Assembly (NCBI GenBank): GCA_031292555.1
Contig: JARLGV010000068.1
Location: 1 to 63,945, forward strand
Origin: Fimbriimonas sp.
Lineage (GTDB): Bacteria; Armatimonadota; Fimbriimonadia; Fimbriimonadales; Fimbriimonadaceae
Direction of reading: 5' to 3'
Length of the DNA: 63,945 nucleotides
In this document: positions 43,995 through 52,604 of the stretch, in pieces
Layout of the letters: the number at the start of each line of letters is the position of its first letter
Numbering within the stretch: the first letter of the stretch is position 1
Made by a program: the position numbers and the translations under genes
Notes under the pieces: model-generated
Told to the model about the DNA's origin: nothing
The model's input: the letters and a program-made list of their open reading frames with translations, nothing else
Database searches by the model: none

Positions 43995-44909
43995 CTAGCG
44001 AGAGCCCGCCGCGCAATACTCGCGATAGCGTTCAAACAAATGATGCGCCGATGGGTAGCTGGAGTGAGGGGACATGAAATGGGGGAACTCGAATGTAATG
44101 ATCTTTTCGGCAACGACCGCCGCGGATTCCAACTTGAACCGTAAATAGCGCCAGTCGGCCGGAGGAAACTTGATGGGCATGTCCCGATCAAAAGTCTCCA
44201 AGTTGGACCAGATGGTCACGCCATGCTTGGCTCCCAGTTCGCCGATGGAGGCGACAAATCGGGGCAGCTCCTGATAGTGAATCTGTCCGTCCTGGAACGC
44301 ACAGATGTCGAATGCACCACGCGTTTCGTCGAAAATGCGCCCCCAATGGTCGATCGACTCGTCCAAAGACATAACCGCCCCGCCGCTGAACTGCTTGGCG
44401 CCTTGAGGGAATGGCGAAATGAGTACCGGGAGGTCCTTGGCCGCCTTGCAGTGCCGGCCGATGTGATTGAAGAGCTCGATGATGTGCGTCGTGTTCCGCG
44501 AGGTCTCGTGGCAGAGATACCAGCCCTTGAATGAAGGATGCGATCCGTATCGCTCCACCGCCTCGTCGATGAACGCCTTGTTCACGTCGACCTCCTTCCA
44601 CCACGTTCCGCGATGCCAATGGAGCCCCGAGTCGTAGGTTCCGAAGTAGACACTGAGGCCGATCTCGTCAGCGAGACTGAAGAAGATCTCTCCGATGTCC
44701 TCATACACTGGAAGAAGGTCTGGGATCGACGTCGCCGGGAAGATGCACTTGTTCTGATATCCGGCGCGAATGATGATCACCGTGTCGATGCCGATCTGCT
44801 TGTAAAGCTCGAACTCCTTGCGCCACTGGTTGGCGCCCCAGTTCTGGGAAGGGATGTCATGGGTGATCTCGTCAAGGAACGTACCCGTGATTCGCGGCAA
44901 TGTCGGCAT
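43995..44909 (-). CDS. DUF4434-type (alpha/beta-barrel) protein
   Basis: A 304-residue protein: ITGTFLDEITHDIPSQNWG at the N-terminus, DTVIIIRAGYQNKC, GLSVYFGTYDSGLHWH, and FKGWYLCHETSRNT (acid in strand four) match the DUF4434 glycosidase-like barrel. No signal peptide, so cytoplasmic. The exact substrate is unknown. A TACGCT -10-like element 7 nt before the ATG suggests a leaderless transcript. It lies 41 bp ahead of the aminopeptidase gene on the same strand. Confidence 0.8.
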   Translation of the reverse strand: MPTLPRITGTFLDEITHDIPSQNWGANQWRKEFELYKQIGIDTVIIIRAGYQNKCIFPATSIPDLLPVYEDIGEIFFSLADEIGLSVYFGTYDSGLHWHRGTWWKEVDVNKAFIDEAVERYGSHPSFKGWYLCHETSRNTTHIIELFNHIGRHCKAAKDLPVLISPFPQGAKQFSGGAVMSLDESIDHWGRIFDETRGAFDICAFQDGQIHYQELPRFVASIGELGAKHGVTIWSNLETFDRDMPIKFPPADWRYLRFKLESAAVVAEKIITFEFPHFMSPHSSYPSAHHLFERYREYCAAGSR

Positions 44910-44946
44910 AGCCGCAAGCGTACACTGTGCCGCCCGATTCGCGCCG

Positions 44947-46083
44947 CTAGGTTCGTCTAGCGACGAGGCGGTTCAGGGTTGCCTCCATGATCGCAGGGGT
45001 CTGGGCCGAAACAGTGTAGACAAGAGCCTCTCGGTAGATTCGCTGGGCCGGGTGGTCGATTGAATTGGATGCCCCACTTGACGAGGCGATCGCAGCATGT
45101 GCGCAGCGAACTGAGAAGTCGATTGCCCAAGCTCGAACCTCTAGACGAGCTGGGGTGGTTTCCTCGCCCGCTGTCTTCTGTGCCTGGGCGGTGGCCATTC
45201 GCAAGGCGGCCAATTCAGACTCGAAGGAGGTGACTGCATCCGGCAGAAAGCAAAACGGCTTTGACTGCGCGTTCCGACGAACGACATCGATCCCTGCCAT
45301 CGCGCAACCAATTGCGAAGTGGCCTTGCAGCGCGATGTTGATCATGTCGTTGTTCTGGATCCAGCCGGCCGGCTTGATAAACGCGACCTTGTCGTCGGAA
45401 GCGAAGTAGTTCGTGAACTCAGCGGTGACCGTCATCGCTGCACCCATAGCGGCGAGCTGCATCGGCGGCGACACGCGGATGCGTCCGAAGGTCGACTGAT
45501 CGTCAGAGGTGGGCTTAAACACGCCAGAATATTGCGGTATCTCTTGATCGATGTCGATGAGAGGCGCGATAACAAACAGTGATTGGCTGTCTGGGAGAGT
45601 TGCTCCCAGCATGAATTCCGGGTAGAAACTCCAACCGGTGATCCAGGGCACATGACCGTCAAGAAGGTAGCCGCCGTCGACTCTGGTGGCCCTCATGATT
45701 GGGGGACCGCCTCGCCTCAGCTGACTGAACCCGATTCCAACAAGGCGCGTACCGTCCGCCATGAGGGGCAGATAGGTCTGTTTGAGAGCCTCGTTGCTTC
45801 CGGCGGCGATCATCGCCACCGCGCTCTGGTGCTGGGTCGTAAGGAAGGCCAGGGTGCCCGAGACGCGCGCCACCTCTTCCTGAAAAGCACGAAAAAGTGG
45901 GTCCGACATCCCTGGGCCGCCGAACTTCTCCGGGCGCTTGAGGGCAAGGAGCCCGCACTCACCCATGCGATCGACGATCCTCCGCAGAGCGTCAACATCG
46001 CGATCGATGATCTCGGCGACGGGGGCAACCTCTTCCTTTAGAAAGCGTTTTGCCTCCTCAAGGACCTCAACTTCGCGCATCAT
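44947..46083 (-). CDS. Acyl-CoA dehydrogenase-family protein
   Basis: A 378-residue flavoprotein-family member. The N-terminal helical domain (EVLEEAKRFLKEEVAPVAEI, then GECGLLALKRPEKFGGPG), a middle beta domain (GIGFSQLRRGGPPIMRATRVDGGYLLDGHVPWITG) and a C-terminal helical bundle fit the family. The catalytic Glu could not be placed with confidence, so dehydrogenase, monooxygenase or other ACAD-like chemistry remains open. CATAAT (46090-46095, minus) is 6 nt before the ATG: a likely leaderless start. Confidence 0.8.
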   Translation of the reverse strand: MMREVEVLEEAKRFLKEEVAPVAEIIDRDVDALRRIVDRMGECGLLALKRPEKFGGPGMSDPLFRAFQEEVARVSGTLAFLTTQHQSAVAMIAAGSNEALKQTYLPLMADGTRLVGIGFSQLRRGGPPIMRATRVDGGYLLDGHVPWITGWSFYPEFMLGATLPDSQSLFVIAPLIDIDQEIPQYSGVFKPTSDDQSTFGRIRVSPPMQLAAMGAAMTVTAEFTNYFASDDKVAFIKPAGWIQNNDMINIALQGHFAIGCAMAGIDVVRRNAQSKPFCFLPDAVTSFESELAALRMATAQAQKTAGEETTPARLEVRAWAIDFSVRCAHAAIASSSGASNSIDHPAQRIYREALVYTVSAQTPAIMEATLNRLVARRT

Positions 46084-46135
46084 AGCCTCATTATGGACAC
46101 GAGGGTCCGTCTCGGCCCTTACCAGGCCGTGGACG

Positions 46136-48226
46136 TTAACCTTCGATAACGATCTTGGAGAAGTCTCCGGCGACTAGAAGCTGCTCAGAGACCGCCTGCA
46201 TCAGGGAAAGGCGTGCATAGCGGACCGCTGGGTCTTCGGCCATTACCATCGTGGTCTCAAAAAACCGGTTGATCGGATCAGCCAGAGTCCGGAGTTGTTC
46301 GACGATTCCGGACGAGTCCTCCGACTGCGCGGACACATTCAAGGCGCCGGCCGTGAGTTGAAGCGCGTTCAACAGCGCGACACCCTCTGGCGATTCGATC
46401 CCAGAGGGGTCGACTTGGTCGAGCACGGCGCCTTCGGCAAAGTCAATTCCCTTCTTTCGTGCCGACGCAACAATGTTCAGTGGTCTCGTCGCGGTTTGGA
46501 CGAAACCGGTGTCGACTGCGAGCGCCTCAAGACACTGCGCCCGCAGTCGAACGCCCCGGGGAGCGGTGACGGTGGCGCTCTCGGGGGCAATCAGGGAAGC
46601 CTCCAGCAAATCGTGGCGGACGTTAGGGAGCATCGCGGTGTATCGGGAAGCGAAGACAGTCCTGATGGCCTTGGATGCCGCATTCTCGTCTAGTGGCACG
46701 CCCTGCTCGGCATATAGCGAGAGAGCAAACCGGAAGAACTCCTCATAGTTCGGCAGAGATTCCGGCCACATCCAAGCCGCCTCAATGAGGATCGTCGCGG
46801 CCCGCCGAAGTCCATAGGGATCTGACGAACCGGAGGGTTCCTGCCCGATTCCCAAATATCCAGCCAGCTTGTCCAGTTGGTCGGCCATCGCCAAGCGAAG
46901 CGAAGCCCGCTCACCGGAGCAGAATCCAGGATCGGTGTTCTTCGAGATGTCGTATTGAGTCTCGATTGCCCACGCGATTGAGCCGAAGATCCCCTGCCGT
47001 CGCGCATAGGCGCCGCCAATCACGCCTTGAAGCGAGGAAAGCTCGCTCACCAGGCCGGTGCTGAGATCAGCCTTGGCATAGAGCCCGGCTTCACGGGCAA
47101 ATTCGATCTCGCGCCCCTTGGCGCCGGTCTGAGCAGCAATCTGCTCTGACAGTCTTGAAAGCCGGTCGGCCCTTTTTCGAACCGATCCAAGCTTCTCTTG
47201 GAAAACGATGCCGTCCGTCTTCTCCAAGAAGTAGGCGAGGTCGTGCTTCGAGTCCTCGTCGAAGAAGAACTTCGCATCGTTGAATCGGGCATTGAGAACC
47301 CACTGCGCGCCCGCCCGAACCGAATCGTCTTCGCCTGAATTTCGGACAAACACAAATCGATTCGTGAGCTTTCCATGCTCGTTACGAACGGGGAACATCT
47401 TCTCGTGCTTAGCCATGGCAGTCACAAGCACGGCCTCGGGCAGTTCAAGATATTCTTGGCGAAACTCGCCCTGAATCGCGGTTGGCCACTCCGTCAGATA
47501 GACGTTTTCCTCGATTAAGGCTTCAGTCAGTTCGGGAGCCCCGTCGGCTACGTCCTTGGCTTGGGTTTCGACCAATGCCCGCCTTACGGCTGGGTCCGGC
47601 TCGACTTTCCGCATTCTGAGACTCTGGACCAGTTCGTCGAGCGTGGTCGCTTCGAACGGCTCAGGTGCATAGAATCGATGTCCGCGGCTTTTCGTGCCGC
47701 TTCGAACCCCTTCGATCTCGAAGTCGAGAGACTTGCCGGCAAAGCAAGCCAGTATCCATCGGATGGGACGGGCAAATCGCATGCGCGAGCCACCCCAGCG
47801 CATGGTCTTATCGAAGGTCATGGCTCGAATCGCCTTGGGAAGCACCTCGTTCAATATCTCTTCCGCCGATCGCCCGACCACCGTCTTCGTAACCCAAACA
47901 TACTGATCGTCACGATGCAAATCGTCGGCCGAAACGCCCTGACCTCGGCAAAATCCCAGGAGAGCTTGGGTCGGTTTGCCTTCGGAATCATACGCGCCCT
48001 TAATGCCGGGACCGCGTACTTCCTTGGTGGCGTCATCCTGTCGTTCCCGGATTTCAGCGAACGCAACAATGAGTCTTCGCGGAGTTCCCAGCGCCGTGCC
48101 AGCGCCTTGAATGAGGCCGGCTTCGGAAAGAAGACTTGTGATGTTCTGGAGGAGGTCGGAACTCGCTTTACGGACAAATGAGGCGGGCAACTCTTCGCAG
48201 CCAAGTTCCAGCAAAAGCTCTGGCAT
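46136..48226 (-). CDS. glyS: Glycyl-tRNA synthetase beta subunit
   Basis: Subunit of the alpha2-beta2 glycyl-tRNA synthetase that contacts tRNA. 696 residues, the usual size. The N-terminus MPELLLELGCEELPASFV is diagnostic, and MAKHEKMFPVRNEHGKLTNRFVFVRN and GSSDPYGLRRAATILIEA are further family landmarks. The alpha subunit glyQ is not in the window, although they are often neighbours; here an ABC ATPase gene lies 3 bp upstream, making an odd operon. Confidence 0.95.
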   Translation of the reverse strand: MPELLLELGCEELPASFVRKASSDLLQNITSLLSEAGLIQGAGTALGTPRRLIVAFAEIRERQDDATKEVRGPGIKGAYDSEGKPTQALLGFCRGQGVSADDLHRDDQYVWVTKTVVGRSAEEILNEVLPKAIRAMTFDKTMRWGGSRMRFARPIRWILACFAGKSLDFEIEGVRSGTKSRGHRFYAPEPFEATTLDELVQSLRMRKVEPDPAVRRALVETQAKDVADGAPELTEALIEENVYLTEWPTAIQGEFRQEYLELPEAVLVTAMAKHEKMFPVRNEHGKLTNRFVFVRNSGEDDSVRAGAQWVLNARFNDAKFFFDEDSKHDLAYFLEKTDGIVFQEKLGSVRKRADRLSRLSEQIAAQTGAKGREIEFAREAGLYAKADLSTGLVSELSSLQGVIGGAYARRQGIFGSIAWAIETQYDISKNTDPGFCSGERASLRLAMADQLDKLAGYLGIGQEPSGSSDPYGLRRAATILIEAAWMWPESLPNYEEFFRFALSLYAEQGVPLDENAASKAIRTVFASRYTAMLPNVRHDLLEASLIAPESATVTAPRGVRLRAQCLEALAVDTGFVQTATRPLNIVASARKKGIDFAEGAVLDQVDPSGIESPEGVALLNALQLTAGALNVSAQSEDSSGIVEQLRTLADPINRFFETTMVMAEDPAVRYARLSLMQAVSEQLLVAGDFSKIVIEG

Positions 48227-48229
48227 AGG

Positions 48230-49201
48230 CTATGAGGATACCGTTCTGGAGGTAGACATCACATCGGATGCTCTCCAACAGGCGGCTTCGTGACCTAACT
48301 CGACTTGGCAAAGCGTTGGCGCTTCTTCGCACTTGCCGAATTTGAGTGGACATCTCGGCGAAAATGTACACCCGACCGGTAAGTTTGAGAAATCGGGAGG
48401 ATAGCCACCGATCGCCTCCAGCCGTTCGCTGTTGGCGCGTGGCAGAGCATTCAGGAGTGCACGCGTATAGGGCATCGCGGCATGTTGGAGCACCCGGTCC
48501 GCCGGTCCGCACTCCACGATTTGGCCACCATAGAAGACTGCGATGCGATGAGAGATCGAGGCGATAGCGCCGATATCGTGCGAGATCAGCATTACGGCGG
48601 TTCCGTTGGTGTCTTGCAGATCTCGAATCAGACGCAGGATTTGAGCCTGGGTAGTTACGTCAAGCGCGGTTGTGGGCTCGTCCGCAATCAAAACCGCAGG
48701 CTTGCAGGCGAAGGCAATGGCTATGACGACACGCTGACGTTGTCCGCCGCTCATCTGATGGGGGAACTTACGCGCAGCACCGGCGGGGTCCGGCACTCCG
48801 ACCTTGTCCAGCATGTCGATGGCGTTGGCCCACGCGGTCTTGCGATCCATTCCCTGATGCAGGCGATAGGCCTCTCCGATCTGGTCTCCAATGCGCATCA
48901 TCGGATTCAAACTCGTGAATGGATCCTGCATCACGAGCGCGATCTGGTCGCCGCGGATCTGACGCAGGTCCTTTTCCTTGAGTCCTACGATTTCTCGGCC
49001 CGCAAGCTTGATCGAACCTGCGGAGATCATGCCGGGAGGCTGGAGCATTCCCATGATCGCGAATCCTGTCATGGACTTGCCGCAACCTGACTCGCCGACA
49101 ACACCGAGAGTCTCGCCGGCTTCGAGATCGAAAGATATGCCGCGTAGGATGCGTATGTCGCCAAAGGAGACCTCAAGATCGCGAACTTCGAGCACTGCCA
49201 T
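48230..49201 (-). CDS. Oligopeptide-type ABC transporter ATP-binding protein (OppD/DppD-like)
   Basis: A 323-residue ATPase with Walker A GESGCGKS, the signature MSGGQRQRVVIAIAFA, Walker B VLIADEPTTALD, and the C-terminal oligopeptide-transporter region VGCTFSPRCPLKFGKCEE. It would energise uptake of di- or oligopeptides or nickel; no permease or binding protein is adjacent. The start is set at ATG 49201 (MAVLEVRDLEVSFG); a TTG 51 bp earlier is also open. It overlaps no gene but is probably cotranscribed with glyS. Confidence 0.9.
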   Translation of the reverse strand: MAVLEVRDLEVSFGDIRILRGISFDLEAGETLGVVGESGCGKSMTGFAIMGMLQPPGMISAGSIKLAGREIVGLKEKDLRQIRGDQIALVMQDPFTSLNPMMRIGDQIGEAYRLHQGMDRKTAWANAIDMLDKVGVPDPAGAARKFPHQMSGGQRQRVVIAIAFACKPAVLIADEPTTALDVTTQAQILRLIRDLQDTNGTAVMLISHDIGAIASISHRIAVFYGGQIVECGPADRVLQHAAMPYTRALLNALPRANSERLEAIGGYPPDFSNLPVGCTFSPRCPLKFGKCEEAPTLCQVELGHEAACWRASDVMSTSRTVSS

Positions 49202-49317
49202 GGGAATACTAAGGGTACCGGCTCCGTCAAGACCGTTGGTCGGTCCGTCCAACGGGAATTAATGGTCCTAGAAGAGGTAAGACCATGAGAGGAGATACCG
49301 ACAATCTATGTGTCGTT

Positions 49318-49366
49318 AAGTGATGCAAGTGATATTCTTGGAAAAAGATATGTGGTCGCATCACTT
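49318..49366. promoter_or_regulatory. Dyad upstream of the NarL-type regulator gene
   Basis: Perfect 9-bp arms AAGTGATGC (49318-49326) and GCATCACTT (49358-49366) with a 31-bp AT-rich centre, ending 25 bp before the -10 of the regulator gene. A possible operator, for the regulator itself or another factor. Confidence 0.45.
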
Positions 49367-49388
49367 TTCACCGGCCTGACATGAACCC

Positions 49389-49404
49389 TGATATAATCGC
49401 CCCC
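49389..49404 (+). promoter_or_regulatory. Extended -10 promoter giving a leaderless mRNA
   Basis: TGATATAAT (extended -10; TATAAT at 49392-49397) is followed by 7 nt and the ATG at 49405. Transcription should begin at or next to the start codon. No good -35 is visible, as expected for an extended -10. Confidence 0.7.
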
Positions 49405-50067
49405 ATGCCGAAGAAGATCCGTGTAGTTGTAGCGGACGACGAGGCCTCTTACCGCAAGGCGCTCGAAAAGACTCTTGCGCTGATGGCGGATTGCGAGGTT
49501 ATAGCCGTTTGCAAAGATGGTCAGGAGGCGCTGGATGCTTGCCTTTCCGACCCGCCCGACGTCTTGCTGACCGATATCAACATGCCGCGAATGAGCGGCG
49601 TCGAACTGACCCGCAAACTCCTAAAGAAAGAAAAGCTTCTGAAGATCGTGATTCTCACCGTAAAGGAGGATGACGATACGGTTTACGAGGCTTTTCGAGC
49701 AGGCGCCCTTGGATACCTCCTCAAGACCTCTACGCCCCAGGATGTCATCGAGAGTATTCGCCTTGCCGACAAGGGCGAAGCGAAGATCACGCCTCGTATC
49801 GCGACCAAAGTCTTGGAAGATTTCCGGCGCATCAAGGAAGAGGAAGAGATCGACGATTCCGAGATGTTCGTCCTCAGCGATCGCGAGCAAGAGATCTTGG
49901 ACCTCGTCGCAATGGGGCTCCGGAACAAAGAGATCGCGACTCGACTTTGTATCGCGGAAAAGACCGTTAAGAATCACGTCAGCAACATCCTCAAGGCGTT
50001 GCAGGTGAACAGCCGAACAGAGGCGGCAATGAAGGCGGTCAAGTCTCGTTTAGGCGAAAAGAACTGA
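49405..50067 (+). CDS. NarL/FixJ-type response regulator (LuxR HTH)
   Basis: A 220-residue transcription regulator. The receiver domain has VVVADDEASY, the phospho-accepting Asp57 in VLLTDINMPRMSG, and a Lys in YLLKTSTPQ. The C-terminal LuxR-type HTH has LSDREQEILDLVAMGLRNKEIA and KTVKNHVSNILKAL. ATG 49405 is chosen over ATG 49381 because the TATAAT lies between them. No cognate kinase is adjacent. A pseudopilin-like gene starts one base after its stop and is probably cotranscribed. Confidence 0.92.
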   Translation: MPKKIRVVVADDEASYRKALEKTLALMADCEVIAVCKDGQEALDACLSDPPDVLLTDINMPRMSGVELTRKLLKKEKLLKIVILTVKEDDDTVYEAFRAGALGYLLKTSTPQDVIESIRLADKGEAKITPRIATKVLEDFRRIKEEEEIDDSEMFVLSDREQEILDLVAMGLRNKEIATRLCIAEKTVKNHVSNILKALQVNSRTEAAMKAVKSRLGEKN

Positions 50068-50068
50068 A

Positions 50069-50632
50069 ATGTCGGGGGCGCCTCCTCGAATGTCCGCGCC
50101 ATCGGAAGGATCGTCCGATCCTCCCAGGCGTGGACGCCCCAGCATCCTGATGATAGCGCTGGGAATCGGAGGCGCCGTCGTGGTCGGCTTGATGTTTCTT
50201 GGCGCGATCCTGTTTCCCGTCTTTGCCCAGGCGCGTCGATCGGCATTGGGCAATCGGTGCCTTTCGAACATGCGACGCCTCAACTCGGCCGTTACAGAGT
50301 ACGCCGCAGATAACGATGGCGCCTTCCCGGTTGCCAACCGCTGGATGGACGATTTGTCTTTGAAGTCCGTGCGTCCACGCCAGTTGCGATGTCCGGCCGT
50401 GGGAGGTGTCTGGAATCGACGTTACGGCTATGCGTTCAACAGTGAGCTTTCAAGTAAGAGAGCTTCTGCTTTGGAGAAGGACGTTCCGGTCATCTTCGAC
50501 AGCACACTTGTTGGGCGCAATGCGACCTCAGGATTAGAGACGCTGCCAAAGCCGGGCCGTCATTTCGCAGGCTCGCGAGCCGTCAATCACGTCCTGATGA
50601 CCGACGGCTCGGTGACCTCGAAGCCGAACTAG
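50069..50632 (+). CDS. Pseudopilin-derived membrane protein without a prepilin cleavage motif
   Basis: A 187-residue protein. After a Pro/Arg-rich cytoplasmic start (about residues 1-25) comes a membrane helix (ILMIALGIGGAVVVGLMFLGA) leading into ILFPVFAQARRSALGNRCLSNMRRLNSAVTEYAADNDGAFP, the pattern seen after the cleavage helix in the pseudopilins of this genome. It lacks the G/FTLIE prepilin signal, and the C-terminus ends HVLMTDGSV, a vestige of the H-X-DG motif. It follows the regulator gene by 1 bp and ends 4 bp inside the convergent HhH gene. Confidence 0.75.
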   Translation: MSGAPPRMSAPSEGSSDPPRRGRPSILMIALGIGGAVVVGLMFLGAILFPVFAQARRSALGNRCLSNMRRLNSAVTEYAADNDGAFPVANRWMDDLSLKSVRPRQLRCPAVGGVWNRRYGYAFNSELSSKRASALEKDVPVIFDSTLVGRNATSGLETLPKPGRHFAGSRAVNHVLMTDGSVTSKPN

Positions 50633-50925
50633 CCCTCCGCTTTCTGGGCGGCCCTCCGCTTGCGCTCAGGTGTGAAGTGCCACCACGGCTGCGCGAGGTT
50701 GCCCTCCGCAAAGGAAACAACCGACATGAAAGTGTCGAGGACGCATGGATCCTGCCGGGCGCCCGTCATCTCGCAAAGGCGTGAGTACATCGCTTCTGCA
50801 TCGGCGCCCTTGAGCGACTCTGGTGAACGGTATCCCAGCATGTAAAGGTCCCGCGCGATCGACGGACCGACATTGGGCATCGTCGCCAGCAGCTTCAGCG
50901 CAGTCTTTTCGTCGGGATCGCTCAT
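50629..50925 (-). CDS. Helix-hairpin-helix (Cdd1/pathogenicity-locus-like) protein
   Basis: A 98-residue protein with TMPNVGPSIARDLYMLGYRSPESL (an HhH-type motif), then YSRLCEMTGARQDPCVLDTF and a WWHFTPERK ending, matching the Cdd1-like family. It probably binds DNA or RNA; the function is not known. ATG 50925 overlaps the kbl stop as ATGA, so translation is coupled to kbl. The same frame is open upstream through kbl without support. Confidence 0.8.
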   Translation of the reverse strand: MSDPDEKTALKLLATMPNVGPSIARDLYMLGYRSPESLKGADAEAMYSRLCEMTGARQDPCVLDTFMSVVSFAEGNLAQPWWHFTPERKRRAAQKAEG

Positions 50926-52118
50926 GCGGAACCCATCATATCGCGGACCCGCTTGAACGCCTCGAGAGCGTCTGCCAGATCCTCCTTTGTATGGGCAGCC
51001 GACGGCATCGTGCGTAGTCGAGCCTTGCCCCGCGCAACCGTTGGATAGACGATCGCGAGTGCATAGACGCCTTCCTCCCAAAGAGCTCGCTCCATCGCTT
51101 GAGCGGCCCCTTCGTCGCCCACGTACACCGGGGTAATCGGTGTTTCGCTTCCCATCGTGTCGAAGCCCGCCTCGGCGAGTGCGTTCTTCCACCAGCGAGT
51201 GTTATCCCAAAGCCGTTGCATTGGCTCCGGATCGTTCTCCATGATGTCCAGCGATGCGATTAGGGCGGCTGCGACCATTGGGGGATGCGCCGTGCTAAAC
51301 AGATAGGGCCTCCCTCGGTTGATGAGCCAATCCTTGAGAGCGGCTGAACCGGCGATATAGCCGCCGACGACTCCGAGGGCCTTGCTGAGAGTTCCCAACT
51401 GGATGTCGACGCGACCGTACAGATTGAAGTGCGATGTTGTTCCCGCCCCATTTTTGCCGAGTACGCCGCTGGCGTGGGCATCGTCAACCATCACGAACGC
51501 GTCGTACTTTTCTGCCAGTTCGACGATCGCAGGTAGGGGCGCGATGTCGCCGTCCATGCTGAATACGCCGTCTGTGATGATCATCCGCTTCTGGAAACTC
51601 TGAGTGTTCTGCAGGATTTTCTCGAGCGCTTCCATGTCTTTGTGGGCGTACACTAAGCCGTCAGATTTCTTGTACTTCGCCGATCCAAGGCGCACTCCGT
51701 CAATGATTGAGGCGTGATTCAACTCGTCGCTTATGATCACGTCCTTGTCGGTGACGACGGCAGGTATGGCGCCTGAGTTGGCGGTGAATCCTCCGGTGAA
51801 CACCAGCACGGCCTCGGTCTGTTTGAACTTCGCCAGCCGCTGTTCCAACTCGTCATGGATTCGCATGGTGCCGCCGATCCAGCGCACGGCGCCGGCGCCC
51901 ACTCCCCATTCGTCAATTGCCTTGAGGGCGGCTTCGCGTACTTTCGGGTGGTTCGCCAGTCCGAGGTAGTTGTTGCTGGACAGGTTGATCACCTGCTTCC
52001 CGTTCATCTGGACACGGCCTCCGGCTGGAGATTCCAGAATCTTGGGGATCTTGTAGAGGTTCTGGTCCCTCAGCGCCTGAAGCTGCTCGCCGAGCCACGA
52101 CTGGAGATGTGCATTCAT
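50922..52118 (-). CDS. kbl: Glycine C-acetyltransferase (2-amino-3-ketobutyrate CoA ligase)
   Basis: A PLP enzyme that converts 2-amino-3-ketobutyrate and CoA to glycine and acetyl-CoA in threonine breakdown. 398 residues, family-typical. Motifs: LSSNNYLGLANHP, HASIIDGVRL (stacking His), VMVDDAHASGVLG (PLP Asp) and GTLSKALGVVGGY (Schiff-base Lys). Related enzymes (AONS, KAS) share the fold, but the N-terminus favours Kbl. TAAAAT (52125-52130, minus) is 6 nt before the ATG, a leaderless start. Its usual partner, threonine dehydrogenase, is not adjacent. Confidence 0.92.
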   Translation of the reverse strand: MNAHLQSWLGEQLQALRDQNLYKIPKILESPAGGRVQMNGKQVINLSSNNYLGLANHPKVREAALKAIDEWGVGAGAVRWIGGTMRIHDELEQRLAKFKQTEAVLVFTGGFTANSGAIPAVVTDKDVIISDELNHASIIDGVRLGSAKYKKSDGLVYAHKDMEALEKILQNTQSFQKRMIITDGVFSMDGDIAPLPAIVELAEKYDAFVMVDDAHASGVLGKNGAGTTSHFNLYGRVDIQLGTLSKALGVVGGYIAGSAALKDWLINRGRPYLFSTAHPPMVAAALIASLDIMENDPEPMQRLWDNTRWWKNALAEAGFDTMGSETPITPVYVGDEGAAQAMERALWEEGVYALAIVYPTVARGKARLRTMPSAAHTKEDLADALEAFKRVRDMMGSA

Positions 52119-52166
52119 GGCCGTATTTTACGGCTCCGAAGCCCGATTTCGCCGGACGGACAGCCT

Positions 52167-52478
52167 TTAGTAGATCAGGGGAAGCCACTTCCCTTTGGGA
52201 AATAGGTTTGAGGCGCGAAGCTGACGCCGAGCAATCAACTCGCCGGCGACGACTGAGAGCCCAAATGCAAAGAAGAGCAGGTCCTCCGCCGTGTTCGGGT
52301 TCTTGATGAGGTGGGGACCATGGGCACAAAAGAACCAGACGAATGCCTCCGCGAGCCCGAGGCCGGCCAGCGAGACGGCAAACCGGATGGCGAAGAGGGT
52401 GGTCGTGAGCTTCCAGCCCAGTTGAGGCAGGGTTGCCCTACACAGGCACGCAATCAAATAGACGGCTACGACAGACAC
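52167..52478 (-). CDS. Small membrane protein, unknown function
   Basis: A 103-residue protein if GTG 52478 is the start; the frame is open further upstream into prpB with no support. Three hydrophobic stretches (VSVVAVYLIACLC, AIRFAVSLAGLGLAEAFVWFFC, LLFFAFGLSVVAGELIA) suggest an inner-membrane protein. No family recognised. It is an uncertain gene between kbl and prpB. Confidence 0.5.
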   Translation of the reverse strand: MSVVAVYLIACLCRATLPQLGWKLTTTLFAIRFAVSLAGLGLAEAFVWFFCAHGPHLIKNPNTAEDLLFFAFGLSVVAGELIARRQLRASNLFPKGKWLPLIY

Positions 52479-52604
52479 CGAACGAAGACTACCGCGCGGA
52501 CGGCATGGAACGGGCCGACCTGAGAGGCATTTCAGGAGGGTCTCGGCTCGTGAGAGAAGCGGCCAAAGTGCCTGAGCTCTCAACCAAGATGGTACGCTCC
52601 GAGC

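Noticed and set aside
50926-51192. A longer version of the helix-hairpin-helix gene starting inside kbl.
   Set aside because: The upstream part is antisense-like, very basic and not protein-like; ATG 50925 overlaps the kbl stop as ATGA, a typical coupled start.
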